A stretch of 64,000 nucleotides of DNA from an uncultured Colwellia sp. (GTDB lineage: Bacteria > Pseudomonadota > Gammaproteobacteria > Enterobacterales > Alteromonadaceae), in the NCBI GenBank assembly GCA_913062815.1, contig CAJXWZ010000012.1, forward strand, positions 1-64,000, given 5' to 3'. The position numbers and the translations under genes were made by a program. How positions within the stretch are numbered: the first letter of the stretch is position 1; every line of letters starts with the position of its first letter. Positions 17,149 to 26,361 of this stretch are shown here, piece by piece. A model generated the notes under the pieces. It was not told where the DNA came from. It ran no database searches and saw only the letters and a program-made list of their open reading frames with translations.

Positions 17149-20100
17149 ATGATTAAATTGAGTTGTACATTTTTCAACGGTAAACGTCCTATATACAGAC
17201 GAGTTATTGATTGCTTATTTAAGTTTGCAATCAGTTTGTTTATAGGACGTAAAAATGTAGTTTGGCTACTTACACGAATAAGTTTATTGTTCGTAAGTAT
17301 TCAAGTTAATGCGACTGATGTTGACAAAATTTATCGATTTGATATTCCTGCCCAATCATTAGTTAAATCGCTTGGGGCTATTTCCCAAGTGACAGAACGA
17401 TTATTTTTATTCCCTTATGACCTCGTTGAAAAACAAGAAAGCAAACACCTTTATGGCTTATATACCGCTCAGCAAGCATTAGATTTATTGCTAGTAGGAA
17501 CCGGCTTAGAGGGAGAACTTTCAGATAATAAAACGTTTATGGTAAAGCCAATGTTGGCACCAAAAAAGAACGTTCAATCAGGCCTAAAAGGGAAACAAGA
17601 ATTGAAAACTCAAAAAACAATATTAGCCACGCTCTTTAGCGTTCTTTTTTCTACTACCTCTGGCGCGGCAGAAGCCAAAAAACAGCTTATTGAGAATGAA
17701 GCTGCCGAAATAGAAATCATCACTGTGTCGGGGATTCGTGGTAGCCTAAAAAAATCAATGAATGATAAACGTTTTTCTACAGAAATAATGGATAGTATTT
17801 CTGCCGAAGATATCGGCCAGTTGCCTGATGAGAATATTGCTGAAGCCTTGCAACGTGTTACGGGAATTCAAATGTCGCGTAGTGCTGACGGAGAAGGTTC
17901 AACCATTCAAATTCGTGGTGTTTCCAATAATAATGTGGAAGTAAATGGTCAAACTTTATCGGGCACTTCAGCGGATCGCAGTGTTAATTTTCAAGATATT
18001 CCTTCCGAATTAGTTTCTGGTATTGAAATACAAAAAGCGCCTACTGCGGATAGAATTGAAGGCTCACTAGGTGGCACTGTAAATCTAAAAACTCGCCGCC
18101 CTTTAGGTATTAAGGAAGATAAAGTTGCTTCGATCACCACTAAGGCAAAGTATGCTGAGTTAAGTGGACAAACTGACCCAGATGTGAATTTTTTACTCGG
18201 TAAAAACTGGCGGGATACTGATTTCGGTGATTTTGGTTTCTTAGTGAATGCGGGAACTAAAACCGTGTCATCCTTGACCGAAGCTTATGGTGGCGGAGAT
18301 TTTGAAACAGCGACAGGGGCGTGGTTTTTACAATCAGGCGATATGCCTAGTAAAAAGCCTTTTAACAAAGGTGACCATGTTGTTGGTGATTTAGATGTAA
18401 ATGGCGATGGCATTGCCGATGCAAATGATAAGTTTTATGTGCCAAATGCCTTTCGACTGTTTTCTAGTGAGCGTGAATCGGTACGAAAATCGTTTAATAC
18501 CACACTCCAATGGCAGCCGAATGAAAATATAAATTTATTCTTTGATGCAACACTTTCTGATAGTGAAGAAGATCTGAAAAATTCTCGTTACAACATTCAA
18601 TTTAATAAGGGCTTAGCGTTACCACTTAGCTCAGGGAATAACCAATTTCAATCATTGGGCAATACACCCAATGGCGAGCATTTCTTGATGACATCTGGCC
18701 GTTTAGGTGGGGCAAACGTTAAACTGGGTTCAGCACCATCAGCAAAAACCACATGGCGTGAATCAGAGCTCTTTACCTTAGGTGGTGACATTCAAATTAC
18801 CGACAACTTGAACGTATCAGCCGAATTGAGTACTTCCAAAGCTAAGAGTTGGACTAATCAAGCAGCATTAACTATGGCTTATGATTGGAACCTCGATGGC
18901 AAGATAAAAGATTGGGGTGGTATTGTCGATTTTGATCATAACAGTGTCGATCTTGCTGATTTTACGTTATATGAGTCTCCCTCTAATACAGGGAATCCTG
19001 AGACATTAAAAGCCATTGATCCAACTGATATTAATTATGAACGTTTGGCTTATGAGAAATACCAGCGAAATGCTGACGATATTAACAATGGCTCAGACGC
19101 ATTTAGGTTAGATGTAACGTATGAATTTAACGATGGCATTATTAGCCAAATCTCTGCGGGTTTACGTGTATCAGAACGTAGTTATGAAAATCAATCCTTT
19201 AGTCACATAGATAAATCAGTGGCAAAAGTGCCAGTTAACCCTGATAACACCAGTAATGAAGCACATAAAGCAACCTCTGAAGCTTTTCAGCAGTGCTTAA
19301 CACCCGTCACAGAAAGTGCACTTTCAGCGCAGTCGGGCAATATGCCACGAACTTGGACATCAACCGGCTGTAGCAGTGACTTTTTTACTGAGTATTTTGC
19401 CTTAGAAAATCTTCGCGCCATTGACCCTGAAACAGGCGCAGGCGTTTATGAAAGAGCCTATGATCGTTTCGATGTATTGGAAGAAACTAGCGCCTATTAT
19501 GTGCGCGCCGATTATTATACTGAACTATTTGGTAAAAATTTCTATGGTAATTTTGGTGCTCGCTATGTTGATACCACAACCACCACGCAAGGCTTTGCTG
19601 ATATTAGTGGCGAGCCACAATGGGTCACTGTTGCTGGCAGTTATACTGAACTATTACCAAGCTTAAATGCTAACCTCGATTTAAATGACGAAATGATTTT
19701 ACGTTTGTCATATGCTGATGTGTTATCTCGCCCGGGTCTAAAGCATTTATCGCCAGGTATTAAGTTAAATAATAATGAGGACTTGCCTGGTTATGCGGGT
19801 AATGGTCAAGCAGGTAACCCTGATTTATCGCCGATTTTAGCCACTAATTTAGATCTTTCTTTTGAATGGTATTATCAAGAGGCGAGCATGTTCTCGGCGG
19901 CGATATTTTACAAAGACATTGATTCTAGTATTGCTTATGGCCCAGAAGCAGTGGATATGACCTTTAACGATGAAATATATAGCGTTCGTCAAAAACAAAA
20001 TATTGCTGGCACAAAACTTGAGGGGTTTGAGTTAAGTCTGGTACAAAATTTGGATTTCCTGCCAGGTTTTTTAACCCATACCGGTGTGAGTGCTAACTAT

Positions 20101-20493
20101 ACATATACTCATGAGGACAGCAGTAATATCGATGCTGAAGGTGAGCCTATCTCACGTAGAGGGCTTTCAGAAGACAGCTACAACCTTGCTGCTTTTTATG
20201 ATGACAATACTATTTCAGTACGTTTAGCCTATAACTGGCGTTCAGAATTTGTTCGCCGTGAATATGTTTTACTAGGTTCGGGCAGTGCAGATAGTTTACC
20301 TGAAATTGAAGCTGGCCGTGGTCAGTTAGACTTAACAGCTAACTACAAGATTAATGAAAACTTTAAAATAAACTTTTCAGCGATTAACTTAAATGAGTCA
20401 ACCACTGAACGTTATCTGAAATATGAAGAGTTAACTAACTATATTTCAGACTCAGGCGTTCGATATAACTTAGGATTAGTTGCTCGTTTTTAA
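17149..20493 (+). CDS. TonB-dependent receptor with N-terminal signalling (STN) domain
   Basis: Outer-membrane transporter that should both import a ligand and signal through the FecR and sigma proteins encoded upstream. Seen: a long N-terminal region with a hydrophobic signal (about 38-58), an STN domain (about 60-130, RFDIPAQSLVKSLGAISQV), then a second signal-peptide-like stretch (about 155-178, ILATLFSVLFSTTSGA), a plug (about 190-320, ISAEDIGQLPDENIAEALQR) and a beta-barrel ending YNLGLVARF. The 1114 residues are long for the class. Downstream sulfatases suggest the ligand is a sulfated glycan fragment. TonB-box candidate: EIEIITVSG. Confidence 0.93.
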   Translation: MIKLSCTFFNGKRPIYRRVIDCLFKFAISLFIGRKNVVWLLTRISLLFVSIQVNATDVDKIYRFDIPAQSLVKSLGAISQVTERLFLFPYDLVEKQESKHLYGLYTAQQALDLLLVGTGLEGELSDNKTFMVKPMLAPKKNVQSGLKGKQELKTQKTILATLFSVLFSTTSGAAEAKKQLIENEAAEIEIITVSGIRGSLKKSMNDKRFSTEIMDSISAEDIGQLPDENIAEALQRVTGIQMSRSADGEGSTIQIRGVSNNNVEVNGQTLSGTSADRSVNFQDIPSELVSGIEIQKAPTADRIEGSLGGTVNLKTRRPLGIKEDKVASITTKAKYAELSGQTDPDVNFLLGKNWRDTDFGDFGFLVNAGTKTVSSLTEAYGGGDFETATGAWFLQSGDMPSKKPFNKGDHVVGDLDVNGDGIADANDKFYVPNAFRLFSSERESVRKSFNTTLQWQPNENINLFFDATLSDSEEDLKNSRYNIQFNKGLALPLSSGNNQFQSLGNTPNGEHFLMTSGRLGGANVKLGSAPSAKTTWRESELFTLGGDIQITDNLNVSAELSTSKAKSWTNQAALTMAYDWNLDGKIKDWGGIVDFDHNSVDLADFTLYESPSNTGNPETLKAIDPTDINYERLAYEKYQRNADDINNGSDAFRLDVTYEFNDGIISQISAGLRVSERSYENQSFSHIDKSVAKVPVNPDNTSNEAHKATSEAFQQCLTPVTESALSAQSGNMPRTWTSTGCSSDFFTEYFALENLRAIDPETGAGVYERAYDRFDVLEETSAYYVRADYYTELFGKNFYGNFGARYVDTTTTTQGFADISGEPQWVTVAGSYTELLPSLNANLDLNDEMILRLSYADVLSRPGLKHLSPGIKLNNNEDLPGYAGNGQAGNPDLSPILATNLDLSFEWYYQEASMFSAAIFYKDIDSSIAYGPEAVDMTFNDEIYSVRQKQNIAGTKLEGFELSLVQNLDFLPGFLTHTGVSANYTYTHEDSSNIDAEGEPISRRGLSEDSYNLAAFYDDNTISVRLAYNWRSEFVRREYVLLGSGSADSLPEIEAGRGQLDLTANYKINENFKINFSAINLNESTTERYLKYEELTNYISDSGVRYNLGLVARF

Positions 20494-20832
20494 CCGGCCT
20501 TATAGGTAGCTGGTCATGAGTTGCTTCCCCTAAATTAGCAAATTATTCCTAGCTTTCCAACCAAAATGGGGTGTCGCATAGGCGCCCCATTTCAATCTAG
20601 CACTCGCTTTTTTAGTCAAAAGTCTAAAATTTGTAAACTAACCCGTTAATTGGTTAACAAACGTAGAACAGCCAAATACAACAGCACCGAAAATTGGTAC
20701 TTGACTCAATAATCTAACGGTATTCAAGTACTTTGTAATCATCAAAAAAATGCTAAAAAGAAAGCTAAATAGCTCAAAGAGAACTGATAGCGTTTTTTGT
20801 GAACCATATATTAAAATTAGTAGAGAAATATT
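20494..20832 (+). other. Gap between receptor and sulfatase genes, with one hairpin
   Basis: A hairpin at 20563-20592 (AAATGGGG with CCCCATTT) lies 70 bases after the receptor stop. It lacks a T-run, so it may stabilise the mRNA end or terminate weakly. The rest is AT-rich and probably holds the sulfatase promoter. Confidence 0.45.
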
Positions 20833-22251
20833 ATGAATAAAATGGCGATCAAACTATTTAATAAAGTAGTTTTAACCACATTACTATGTTGCTCAGCAAT
20901 AAGTTATGCCGCACAAAAACCTAACTTCATTATTATATTAACCGACGACCAAGGCTATGCTGATGTCGGTTTTAATGGCAGTGATGACATTATTACTCCC
21001 AATATTGACCGTATTGCCAACGAAGGTACCAAATTCACTAATGGTTATGTTACCTATGCTGTTTGTGGTCCAAGTAGAGCAGGGTTATTAACCGGAAGAT
21101 ATCAAGGACGTTTTGGTTTTGGCTATAACCCCATTATTGATCCAACAGATAAAATGTCAGGTTTACCTCTTGAAGAACAAATGGTATCAGAAGTGCTTAA
21201 ACCTATAGGTTATACATCAAGTATTATTGGTAAATGGCACATGGGTACCCATGAAAGATTTCATCCCAATAAGCGTGGCTTTGAACACTTTTATGGTTTT
21301 CTCTCTGGTGGTCATAATTACTTTCCCGAAGATTTAATTTATCAAAATATTACTGAAGCAAAAAAATCGAGCAAAGGTGCAGGTTGGTATAACACCAAAC
21401 TATTAGAAAATAATCAGCGAGTTGAAACCGACGAGTATTTAACTGATGAATTATCCAATGAAGCGGTCAAGTTTATTGAGCGAGAACATGACAATCCTTT
21501 TTTCTTATACTTATCTTATAACGCACCTCATACGCCATTACAGGCGTCAAAAGAATATTTAGATCGTAATACTCACATAAAAGATAAAAAACGACGTACT
21601 TATGCGGCTATGGTTACCGCTGTTGATGATGGCGTTGGTAGAGTATTAGCAAAACTTAAAGAGCTAGGTATTGATGAAAATACTATGGTATTTTTCTTAT
21701 CAGATAATGGTGGTTCATCTAAGAATGCATCTAATAATGCGCCACTGCGCGGTAGCAAAGGTGATTATTTCGAAGGCGGCATTCATGTACCATTTGCAGT
21801 GCGTTGGCCGGGTACAGTTCCAGCTGGTGTCGATTATCATAATCCGGTAAGTTCTTTAGATATATTAGGGACGTTTGCCGGAATAACAAACGCGCCAATT
21901 GCCAAAGAACGTCCGCTCGATGGCGTAAATTTGATGCCATTTATTACTGGCCAAAATAAAGGAATACCGCATCAAGTATTGTTTTGGCGTAATTTTGGTC
22001 AAGGTACTTTAGCGATCCGACGTGGTGATTCAAAAGCCATTAATTCTAATAAAAAAGGCCAGCACTTATTTGATTTGACGACCGATTTAAGTGAAAAGAA
22101 CAACCTCCTTAAATCAAACAGAGAGCAGTTTGAACAACATGTTCGAGAGATGAAAAGCTGGGAAACCGAATTAATAGACCCTATTTTTAGGTCATTAATG
22201 AGTCAGAAAAATAAAACTAATAAAAAGAAAAATAACAAGGTTAAACATTAA
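20833..22251 (+). CDS. Sulfatase (arylsulfatase, formylglycine type)
   Basis: Exported sulfatase that hydrolyses sulfate esters, probably on an algal or animal polysaccharide fragment. Seen: a signal peptide (1-26, ending SYA), metal-binding T37-D38-D39-Q, the sulfatase signature C78-G-P-S-R-A-G-L-L-T-G whose Cys is converted to formylglycine, G-K134-W-H136, and LSDNGGSSKNASNNAPLRGSKG near 280-300. The tail is very basic (KNKTNKKKNNKVKH). The length of 472 residues is normal. The next sulfatase begins one base after its stop. No maturase gene is in the window. Confidence 0.95.
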   Translation: MNKMAIKLFNKVVLTTLLCCSAISYAAQKPNFIIILTDDQGYADVGFNGSDDIITPNIDRIANEGTKFTNGYVTYAVCGPSRAGLLTGRYQGRFGFGYNPIIDPTDKMSGLPLEEQMVSEVLKPIGYTSSIIGKWHMGTHERFHPNKRGFEHFYGFLSGGHNYFPEDLIYQNITEAKKSSKGAGWYNTKLLENNQRVETDEYLTDELSNEAVKFIEREHDNPFFLYLSYNAPHTPLQASKEYLDRNTHIKDKKRRTYAAMVTAVDDGVGRVLAKLKELGIDENTMVFFLSDNGGSSKNASNNAPLRGSKGDYFEGGIHVPFAVRWPGTVPAGVDYHNPVSSLDILGTFAGITNAPIAKERPLDGVNLMPFITGQNKGIPHQVLFWRNFGQGTLAIRRGDSKAINSNKKGQHLFDLTTDLSEKNNLLKSNREQFEQHVREMKSWETELIDPIFRSLMSQKNKTNKKKNNKVKH

Positions 22252-22252
22252 T

Positions 22253-23857
22253 ATGAAAAATCCCCTTCATATCAAAAAAGTTATCTCCATAGTGGCAAGC
22301 ATTATTGTAAGCATGATTAGTTTTTCTTCATTTGCTGATGATAATAAACCTAATGTGTTGATTATTTTAGTCGATGACCTAAATGACTACCAAGGAGTTT
22401 TTGGTGGTCATCCCCAAGCCAAAACGCCCAATATTGATAAACTCGCTAAAAGCGGTATCCGCTTTGTTAATGCCCAAACCAATGTTCCGGTTTGCCAACC
22501 TTCACGTAATAGTTTGTTTACCGGTGTATATCCTCATGACTCGGGTGATTACAACTGGACTCCTCAAATCAAACAAAAAGTACTGAAACATAATAAGACC
22601 ATCATCGAGTTGTTTCGCGAAAACGGTTATTACACTTTAGGCACTGGTAAGTTAATGCATAATGACAACCCTGAACTTTGGCATGAGTGGGGCAGACCTG
22701 TCGGTCATAACTATGGACCAACCTATTTTGATGGTGAAAATAAAATTGCCATACCAACCGTGCCTGCACCTTATCGAGAGATAGGGCCTATCGACGGCGG
22801 TTATGGTCGATTATCCGGTGGTGGCTATTCTTCTGGCAAACAGGGTAGTAAAGGCTGGATGAATGGTCAGGATAAAACTATGTTCCGTTACGTTAATGAA
22901 AATAATCGTGATTTATTACCTGATGAACACCATGCTAAATGGGCAGTTGAAAAACTCAATAAACTTGCCAAGTCGACACAAAAACAACCCTTTTTTATGG
23001 GGGTTGGTTTAGTACGCCCTCACACGCCACTTTACGCTCCTGATCGATTTTTTGATATGTTTCCTTTAGATACCTTAGAGCTTGCGCCATGGATGAAAGG
23101 TGATGATAGCGATACTTATTATAGAGACAATTTTCCCGAAGATATTAAAAGCCTAAGGTATTACAGAACCTTGTTAGCTACCTATGATAATGATCATGAA
23201 ACGGCAATAAAACACTTCTTACAAGCTTATTTGGCTTGTATTGCCTTTATGGATGAACAAGTAGGAAAAATCATTGATAGTTTAAATAGCCATGCTGAGC
23301 TTAACAACACCATGGTGGTATTTACTGCTGATCATGGTTGGCAAATGGGTGAAAAAAGCATCTTATTTAAAAACACCCCTTGGGAGGAAAGCGTCCATAT
23401 TCCGCTGATCATACAAAAGCCAGAGAATAAACATAAAGGCAGTGCAGTCAAACACCCTGTATCGCTGATTGATTTATACCCAACCTTGATCGATTATGCG
23501 CAATTAAAAGGTGATAACAAGAAAAACAAAAAAGGCGGAAAACTAGGTGGTTATAGCTTAAGAACTTTCTTGGAAGACCCTAATAGCCAAAAATGGCAAG
23601 GACCCAATGGTGCCTTAACCGTGGTGGGAAATTACCATCAAGTAGCTAACATCGATACGGTTAATAAGCAAAATTACTCATATAGAACTCAATACTGGCG
23701 TTATATCCGTTATAGCCAAGGACAAGAAGAGCTTTATGATCATCGTATTGATCCGTATGAAAGAGTTAATCTTGCTAAAGAACCTGAACATCAGCAAGTG
23801 AAAAAGAAATTATTAAATGAAATAAAAATGATAATAGGGCAATCTCTTATTGATTAA
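22253..23857 (+). CDS. Sulfatase (iduronate-2-sulfatase-like)
   Basis: Second exported sulfatase, in tandem with the first. Seen: a signal peptide (1-28), metal-binding D41-D42-L-N-D-Y, the signature C81-Q-P-S-R-N-S-L-F-T-G with the Cys that becomes formylglycine, GTGKLMH, VRPHTPLYAPDRFFDMFP and FTADHGWQMGEKSILFKNTPWEES. The DDLNDY start and PHTP-HGW-GE blocks are characteristic of the iduronate-2-sulfatase-like subgroup; the true sugar substrate is unknown. The 534 residues are normal. It is coupled to the preceding gene. Confidence 0.94.
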   Translation: MKNPLHIKKVISIVASIIVSMISFSSFADDNKPNVLIILVDDLNDYQGVFGGHPQAKTPNIDKLAKSGIRFVNAQTNVPVCQPSRNSLFTGVYPHDSGDYNWTPQIKQKVLKHNKTIIELFRENGYYTLGTGKLMHNDNPELWHEWGRPVGHNYGPTYFDGENKIAIPTVPAPYREIGPIDGGYGRLSGGGYSSGKQGSKGWMNGQDKTMFRYVNENNRDLLPDEHHAKWAVEKLNKLAKSTQKQPFFMGVGLVRPHTPLYAPDRFFDMFPLDTLELAPWMKGDDSDTYYRDNFPEDIKSLRYYRTLLATYDNDHETAIKHFLQAYLACIAFMDEQVGKIIDSLNSHAELNNTMVVFTADHGWQMGEKSILFKNTPWEESVHIPLIIQKPENKHKGSAVKHPVSLIDLYPTLIDYAQLKGDNKKNKKGGKLGGYSLRTFLEDPNSQKWQGPNGALTVVGNYHQVANIDTVNKQNYSYRTQYWRYIRYSQGQEELYDHRIDPYERVNLAKEPEHQQVKKKLLNEIKMIIGQSLID

Positions 23858-24262
23858 CCATTTGGTTTTATTGCGGGTGAAAGTAAAAAATAAAATGTTA
23901 ATAAAGAGAGAATAGTATGAAGTTTTTGTTTAACGGTAAAGCTACTCTGGTTTTATTGACATTATTTACTTGATTAGGTGCTTATGTCATGAATACTTAC
24001 CAGTGTTCATGACATTTCCAAAACTTAGCTAGTGCCAATAGGAAATATAATTAAACCTAGTATTGTATTATGACACTATAGGGGCGAAACCGCCATAGAG
24101 TATATATTCTATTATCTGCCGTCCTTTAAGGTATGGACATAAAATAGGGTGCGCTCTAATAATTCAGGCTGCTTTATGTCTTTGAAGGTATTTTTATTGA
24201 TATTTTCTTAAATGTAGAGAATTAATGATACTTCAATAAAAACAATCTGTTAAAATCTATTT
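23858..24262 (+). other. Gap after the sulfatases with a dead gene start
   Basis: Apart from the truncated signal-peptide frame at 23917-23973, I see only AT-rich sequence. A weak GGGGCG-AAA-CCGCC hairpin lies near 24081-24097. Confidence 0.4.
23917..23973 (+). pseudogene. Remnant start of a third exported gene
   Basis: An ATG preceded by AAGAGAG opens an 18-codon frame (MKFLFNGKATLVLLTLFT) that looks exactly like a signal peptide and then stops. It sits 60 bases after the second sulfatase, where another gene of the same operon would be expected. I infer that the body of that gene was deleted. Confidence 0.45.
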
Positions 24263-24335
24263 TTGAGTTGACTTATGTGTTAACTCACACCTTCAAACAA
24301 ATCAGCCTCTACAGTAGTGTAGGGGCTTTTTTTAT
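24263..24335 (+). repeat. rnpB 3' end-like copy C with terminator
   Basis: GACTTATGTGTTAACTCACACC is followed by CTTCAAAC and a strong terminator (GCCTCTACA with TGTAGGGGC and T7). The same block, almost base for base, recurs at 26712-26775. It marks another likely island boundary. Confidence 0.7.
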
Positions 24336-24639
24336 ATTTGAAGCGCAATGGTAATAAAGTGTACCTGAATTCATTTATACCTATCTGAATGCTAGATAGT
24401 GCTACATTAATAATTACTATTCTTGATTGTCATATCTAGTGTTTTAACAACATCCACCGTCTTCATTTTATTACGTAGTTCATAACTCATGATTTTTCGA
24501 CTATAGAGGTTTACCCGTGTTCAATGTCACACAGGCAGCTTAGAAATTGAAAAAGCACTTTTGCGTTACCTTTTAAAAGTGTACTGCCATTCGTAATTTT
24601 AATATTTAACCATTGTTAGGTAAGCAATCGTTTTCACTA
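24336..24639. other. Non-coding stretch after copy C
   Basis: AT-rich sequence with no recognised gene. Unlike copies A, B and D, no integrase N-terminus was found after this copy. Confidence 0.45.
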
Positions 24640-25140
24640 TTAATATGTTTTATTTTTTCTGAATCCAACTAATGCTAGGAGCAGCAATAAAGCAGAGCTT
24701 GGCTCTGGTACCGACGCAATATATTGTGATACTCCAAAAGATTCAAACTCGACAAACCCAGATACACTTGTGAAGGTATATGTTTCATCTGCTAAAAAAA
24801 TAAGGGGGTCAGAGAAATCATTTGGGCCTCGACCTGAGCTTTGAGCTTCTAATTTAACGCCTAAGCCGGTTATATCAAAAAGACCATCGAATGCCCAATC
24901 AATGACATAATAAGAAAAAAGTATGTCTTTATCTGTAACAACAGACCACGAATCACTCAGTTCAATGCCATCGCCATTATTAACAAATGCCCCTGTTTTT
25001 TTAAAAAAGGTAAGGCTAATATCGTCAACTGCTTGTGTAAATTCTGATGCACCATTAACCCCTTGGTCAAAATAAATTAAGCCGGCATTGGCTGACATAG
25101 ATATCATTAGTGAGGTGAAGAGTGCCATTAAATAACGCAT
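24640..25140 (-). CDS. PEP-CTERM sorting-domain protein
   Basis: Exported protein of unknown role with a C-terminal sorting signal. Seen: a signal peptide (residues 1-19, ending ANA), a middle region rich in Asp, Ser and Phe that looks like a small beta-sandwich, and a C-terminal VPEPSSALLLLLALVGFRK tail, the PEP motif plus hydrophobic helix plus basic end recognised by exosortase systems. AAAGGAAA precedes the start. No exosortase gene is in the window. It is a lone gene inside the third island. Confidence 0.85.
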   Translation of the reverse strand: MRYLMALFTSLMISMSANAGLIYFDQGVNGASEFTQAVDDISLTFFKKTGAFVNNGDGIELSDSWSVVTDKDILFSYYVIDWAFDGLFDITGLGVKLEAQSSGRGPNDFSDPLIFLADETYTFTSVSGFVEFESFGVSQYIASVPEPSSALLLLLALVGFRKNKTY

Positions 25141-25277
25141 ATACGTTTCCTTTAGTTACAACTGAATACTAAGATATTGCTTATTATTCTAGAGTTTTTG
25201 CTTTTTAGAAAAGCAAGTTGGATTAGAGTAGCTAGACAAAAATATCGTCGGCTACTCAAGTGTATTGCAATTAAATT

Positions 25278-25820
25278 TTAGAATACGCCGTTTGAATTGC
25301 GGATGCTTCCACCGCTGATCAAGGAATAAAAACGCATAAAACCATCAAGTGCTTGAATAGAATCCCAATGCTCAACGATTTTTCCGTCTTCAATACGCCA
25401 AGTATCAATGATATTCATACCTTTTTGATCATTTCCCCTATCTTCTTTTTCAAGGGTTACATGAGAATGAAATATGACGAAATTACCATCTACATAGATA
25501 TGTTTTACCTCATAAGAGTACTCTGGATAATCCTCTACAAACTCCCGCAAAAAATTAACTAAGCCGGTGACCTTATCAGGTATATTACGATTTTGTTGCG
25601 TATAAGTACTGTCATTAAAGTGCTTTAAGACGTATTCAAAATTATGCTCATTCATCAGCTTTTGTACGAAATCAGTGAGTAGTTTCGCGTTTTTTAGCTC
25701 ATGCTGTGTCCAGTTCGATTTCTGTAACAATTGAAAATCAATAACAGGTTTGTCACTACTTTGTGCGTTTGATCCGGTGCTTAATAAAATTAACAATATA
25801 AGGAAAATATTTTTCCACAT
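25278..25820 (-). CDS. Exported NTF2-like (SnoaL-like) protein
   Basis: Small exported protein with the cone-shaped NTF2-like fold, a fold used by many unrelated enzymes and binding proteins. Seen: a signal peptide (1-19, ending SNA), then LTDFVQKLMNEHNFEYVLKHFNDSTYTQQN, FVIFHSHVTLE and IIDTWRIEDGKIVEHWDSIQ, the typical SnoaL-like C-terminal pattern. Substrate unknown. It is divergent from the HxlR regulator at 25975, which suggests that the regulator controls it. Confidence 0.82.
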   Translation of the reverse strand: MWKNIFLILLILLSTGSNAQSSDKPVIDFQLLQKSNWTQHELKNAKLLTDFVQKLMNEHNFEYVLKHFNDSTYTQQNRNIPDKVTGLVNFLREFVEDYPEYSYEVKHIYVDGNFVIFHSHVTLEKEDRGNDQKGMNIIDTWRIEDGKIVEHWDSIQALDGFMRFYSLISGGSIRNSNGVF

Positions 25821-25841
25821 AAATAATTCCTAAAACTTAGT

Positions 25842-25929
25842 TTGGTTACTAATTGGTACTATGGTAATTTATAGTAACTTACGTTGCAATTAGGCACGTA
25901 AACATGCCTTAGGCACAAATTGGTAACCA
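25842..25929. promoter_or_regulatory. Divergent promoter region with candidate HxlR operators
   Basis: TTGGTTAC (25842-25849) and GTAACCA (25923-25929) form a widely spaced inverted pair. A TGCCTTAGGCA palindrome lies at 25905-25915, close to a TAGGCA half at 25891-25896. The region separates an HxlR gene from its probable target. Operator function is an inference. Confidence 0.4.
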
Positions 25930-25946
25930 CTACGTGGAGGAATAAC

Positions 25947-25988
25947 ATGAAAACGAAAAATTGTAGGGCCTGTGATGACAGAGAATAA
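25947..25988 (+). CDS. Possible 13-codon leader peptide overlapping the HxlR gene
   Basis: An ATG with an excellent ribosome-binding site (GTGGAGG, 25934-25940) opens a 13-codon frame, MKTKNCRACDDRE, that ends at TAA (25986-25988) inside the regulator gene in another frame. The regulator start itself has only a modest site. Either this is a translated leader with two cysteines or a frameshift moved the original start out of frame. Confidence 0.4.
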   Translation: MKTKNCRACDDRE

Positions 25989-26361
25989 TAAAAGAGCAAG
26001 ACGAAAGTTCAACAACGATGAAGAGTGCCCAATTCGTAATGTTGTTGCTCAAATAGGTGATAAGTGGTCTATGCTCATTTTATTTGCATTGGTAGATGGT
26101 GCAGATAGATTCAATGCACTTAAATCAAGAATTTTAGGGATCTCTCAACGTATGTTGACCCAAACACTACGCGACTTAGAGCGAGAGGGATATGTGAAAA
26201 GAACGGTGTTTCCTGAAGTTCCAGCAAGAGTGGAATATGAACTGACAGCAATGGGAAGAGGTATCGTTAAACCTTTATATCAACTAGTTAGTTGGGCGGG
26301 CGAACATCACGATGACATTAAAAACTCTCGTATTGCCTATGACAAAATGACTCAATTATAA
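25975..26361 (+). CDS. HxlR-family transcriptional regulator
   Basis: Winged-helix DNA-binding regulator of the HxlR family, often a sensor of electrophiles or redox state through cysteine. Seen: C-P-I near residue 20 (EECPIRNVVAQIGDKWSMLILFAL), then FNALKSRILGISQRMLTQTLRDLEREGYVKR and PARVEYELTAMGRGI, the family hallmark wing. The start is ATG 25975; GTG 25972 is an alternative. The 128 residues are normal. It is divergent from the NTF2-like gene. Confidence 0.92.
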   Translation: MTENNKRARRKFNNDEECPIRNVVAQIGDKWSMLILFALVDGADRFNALKSRILGISQRMLTQTLRDLEREGYVKRTVFPEVPARVEYELTAMGRGIVKPLYQLVSWAGEHHDDIKNSRIAYDKMTQL

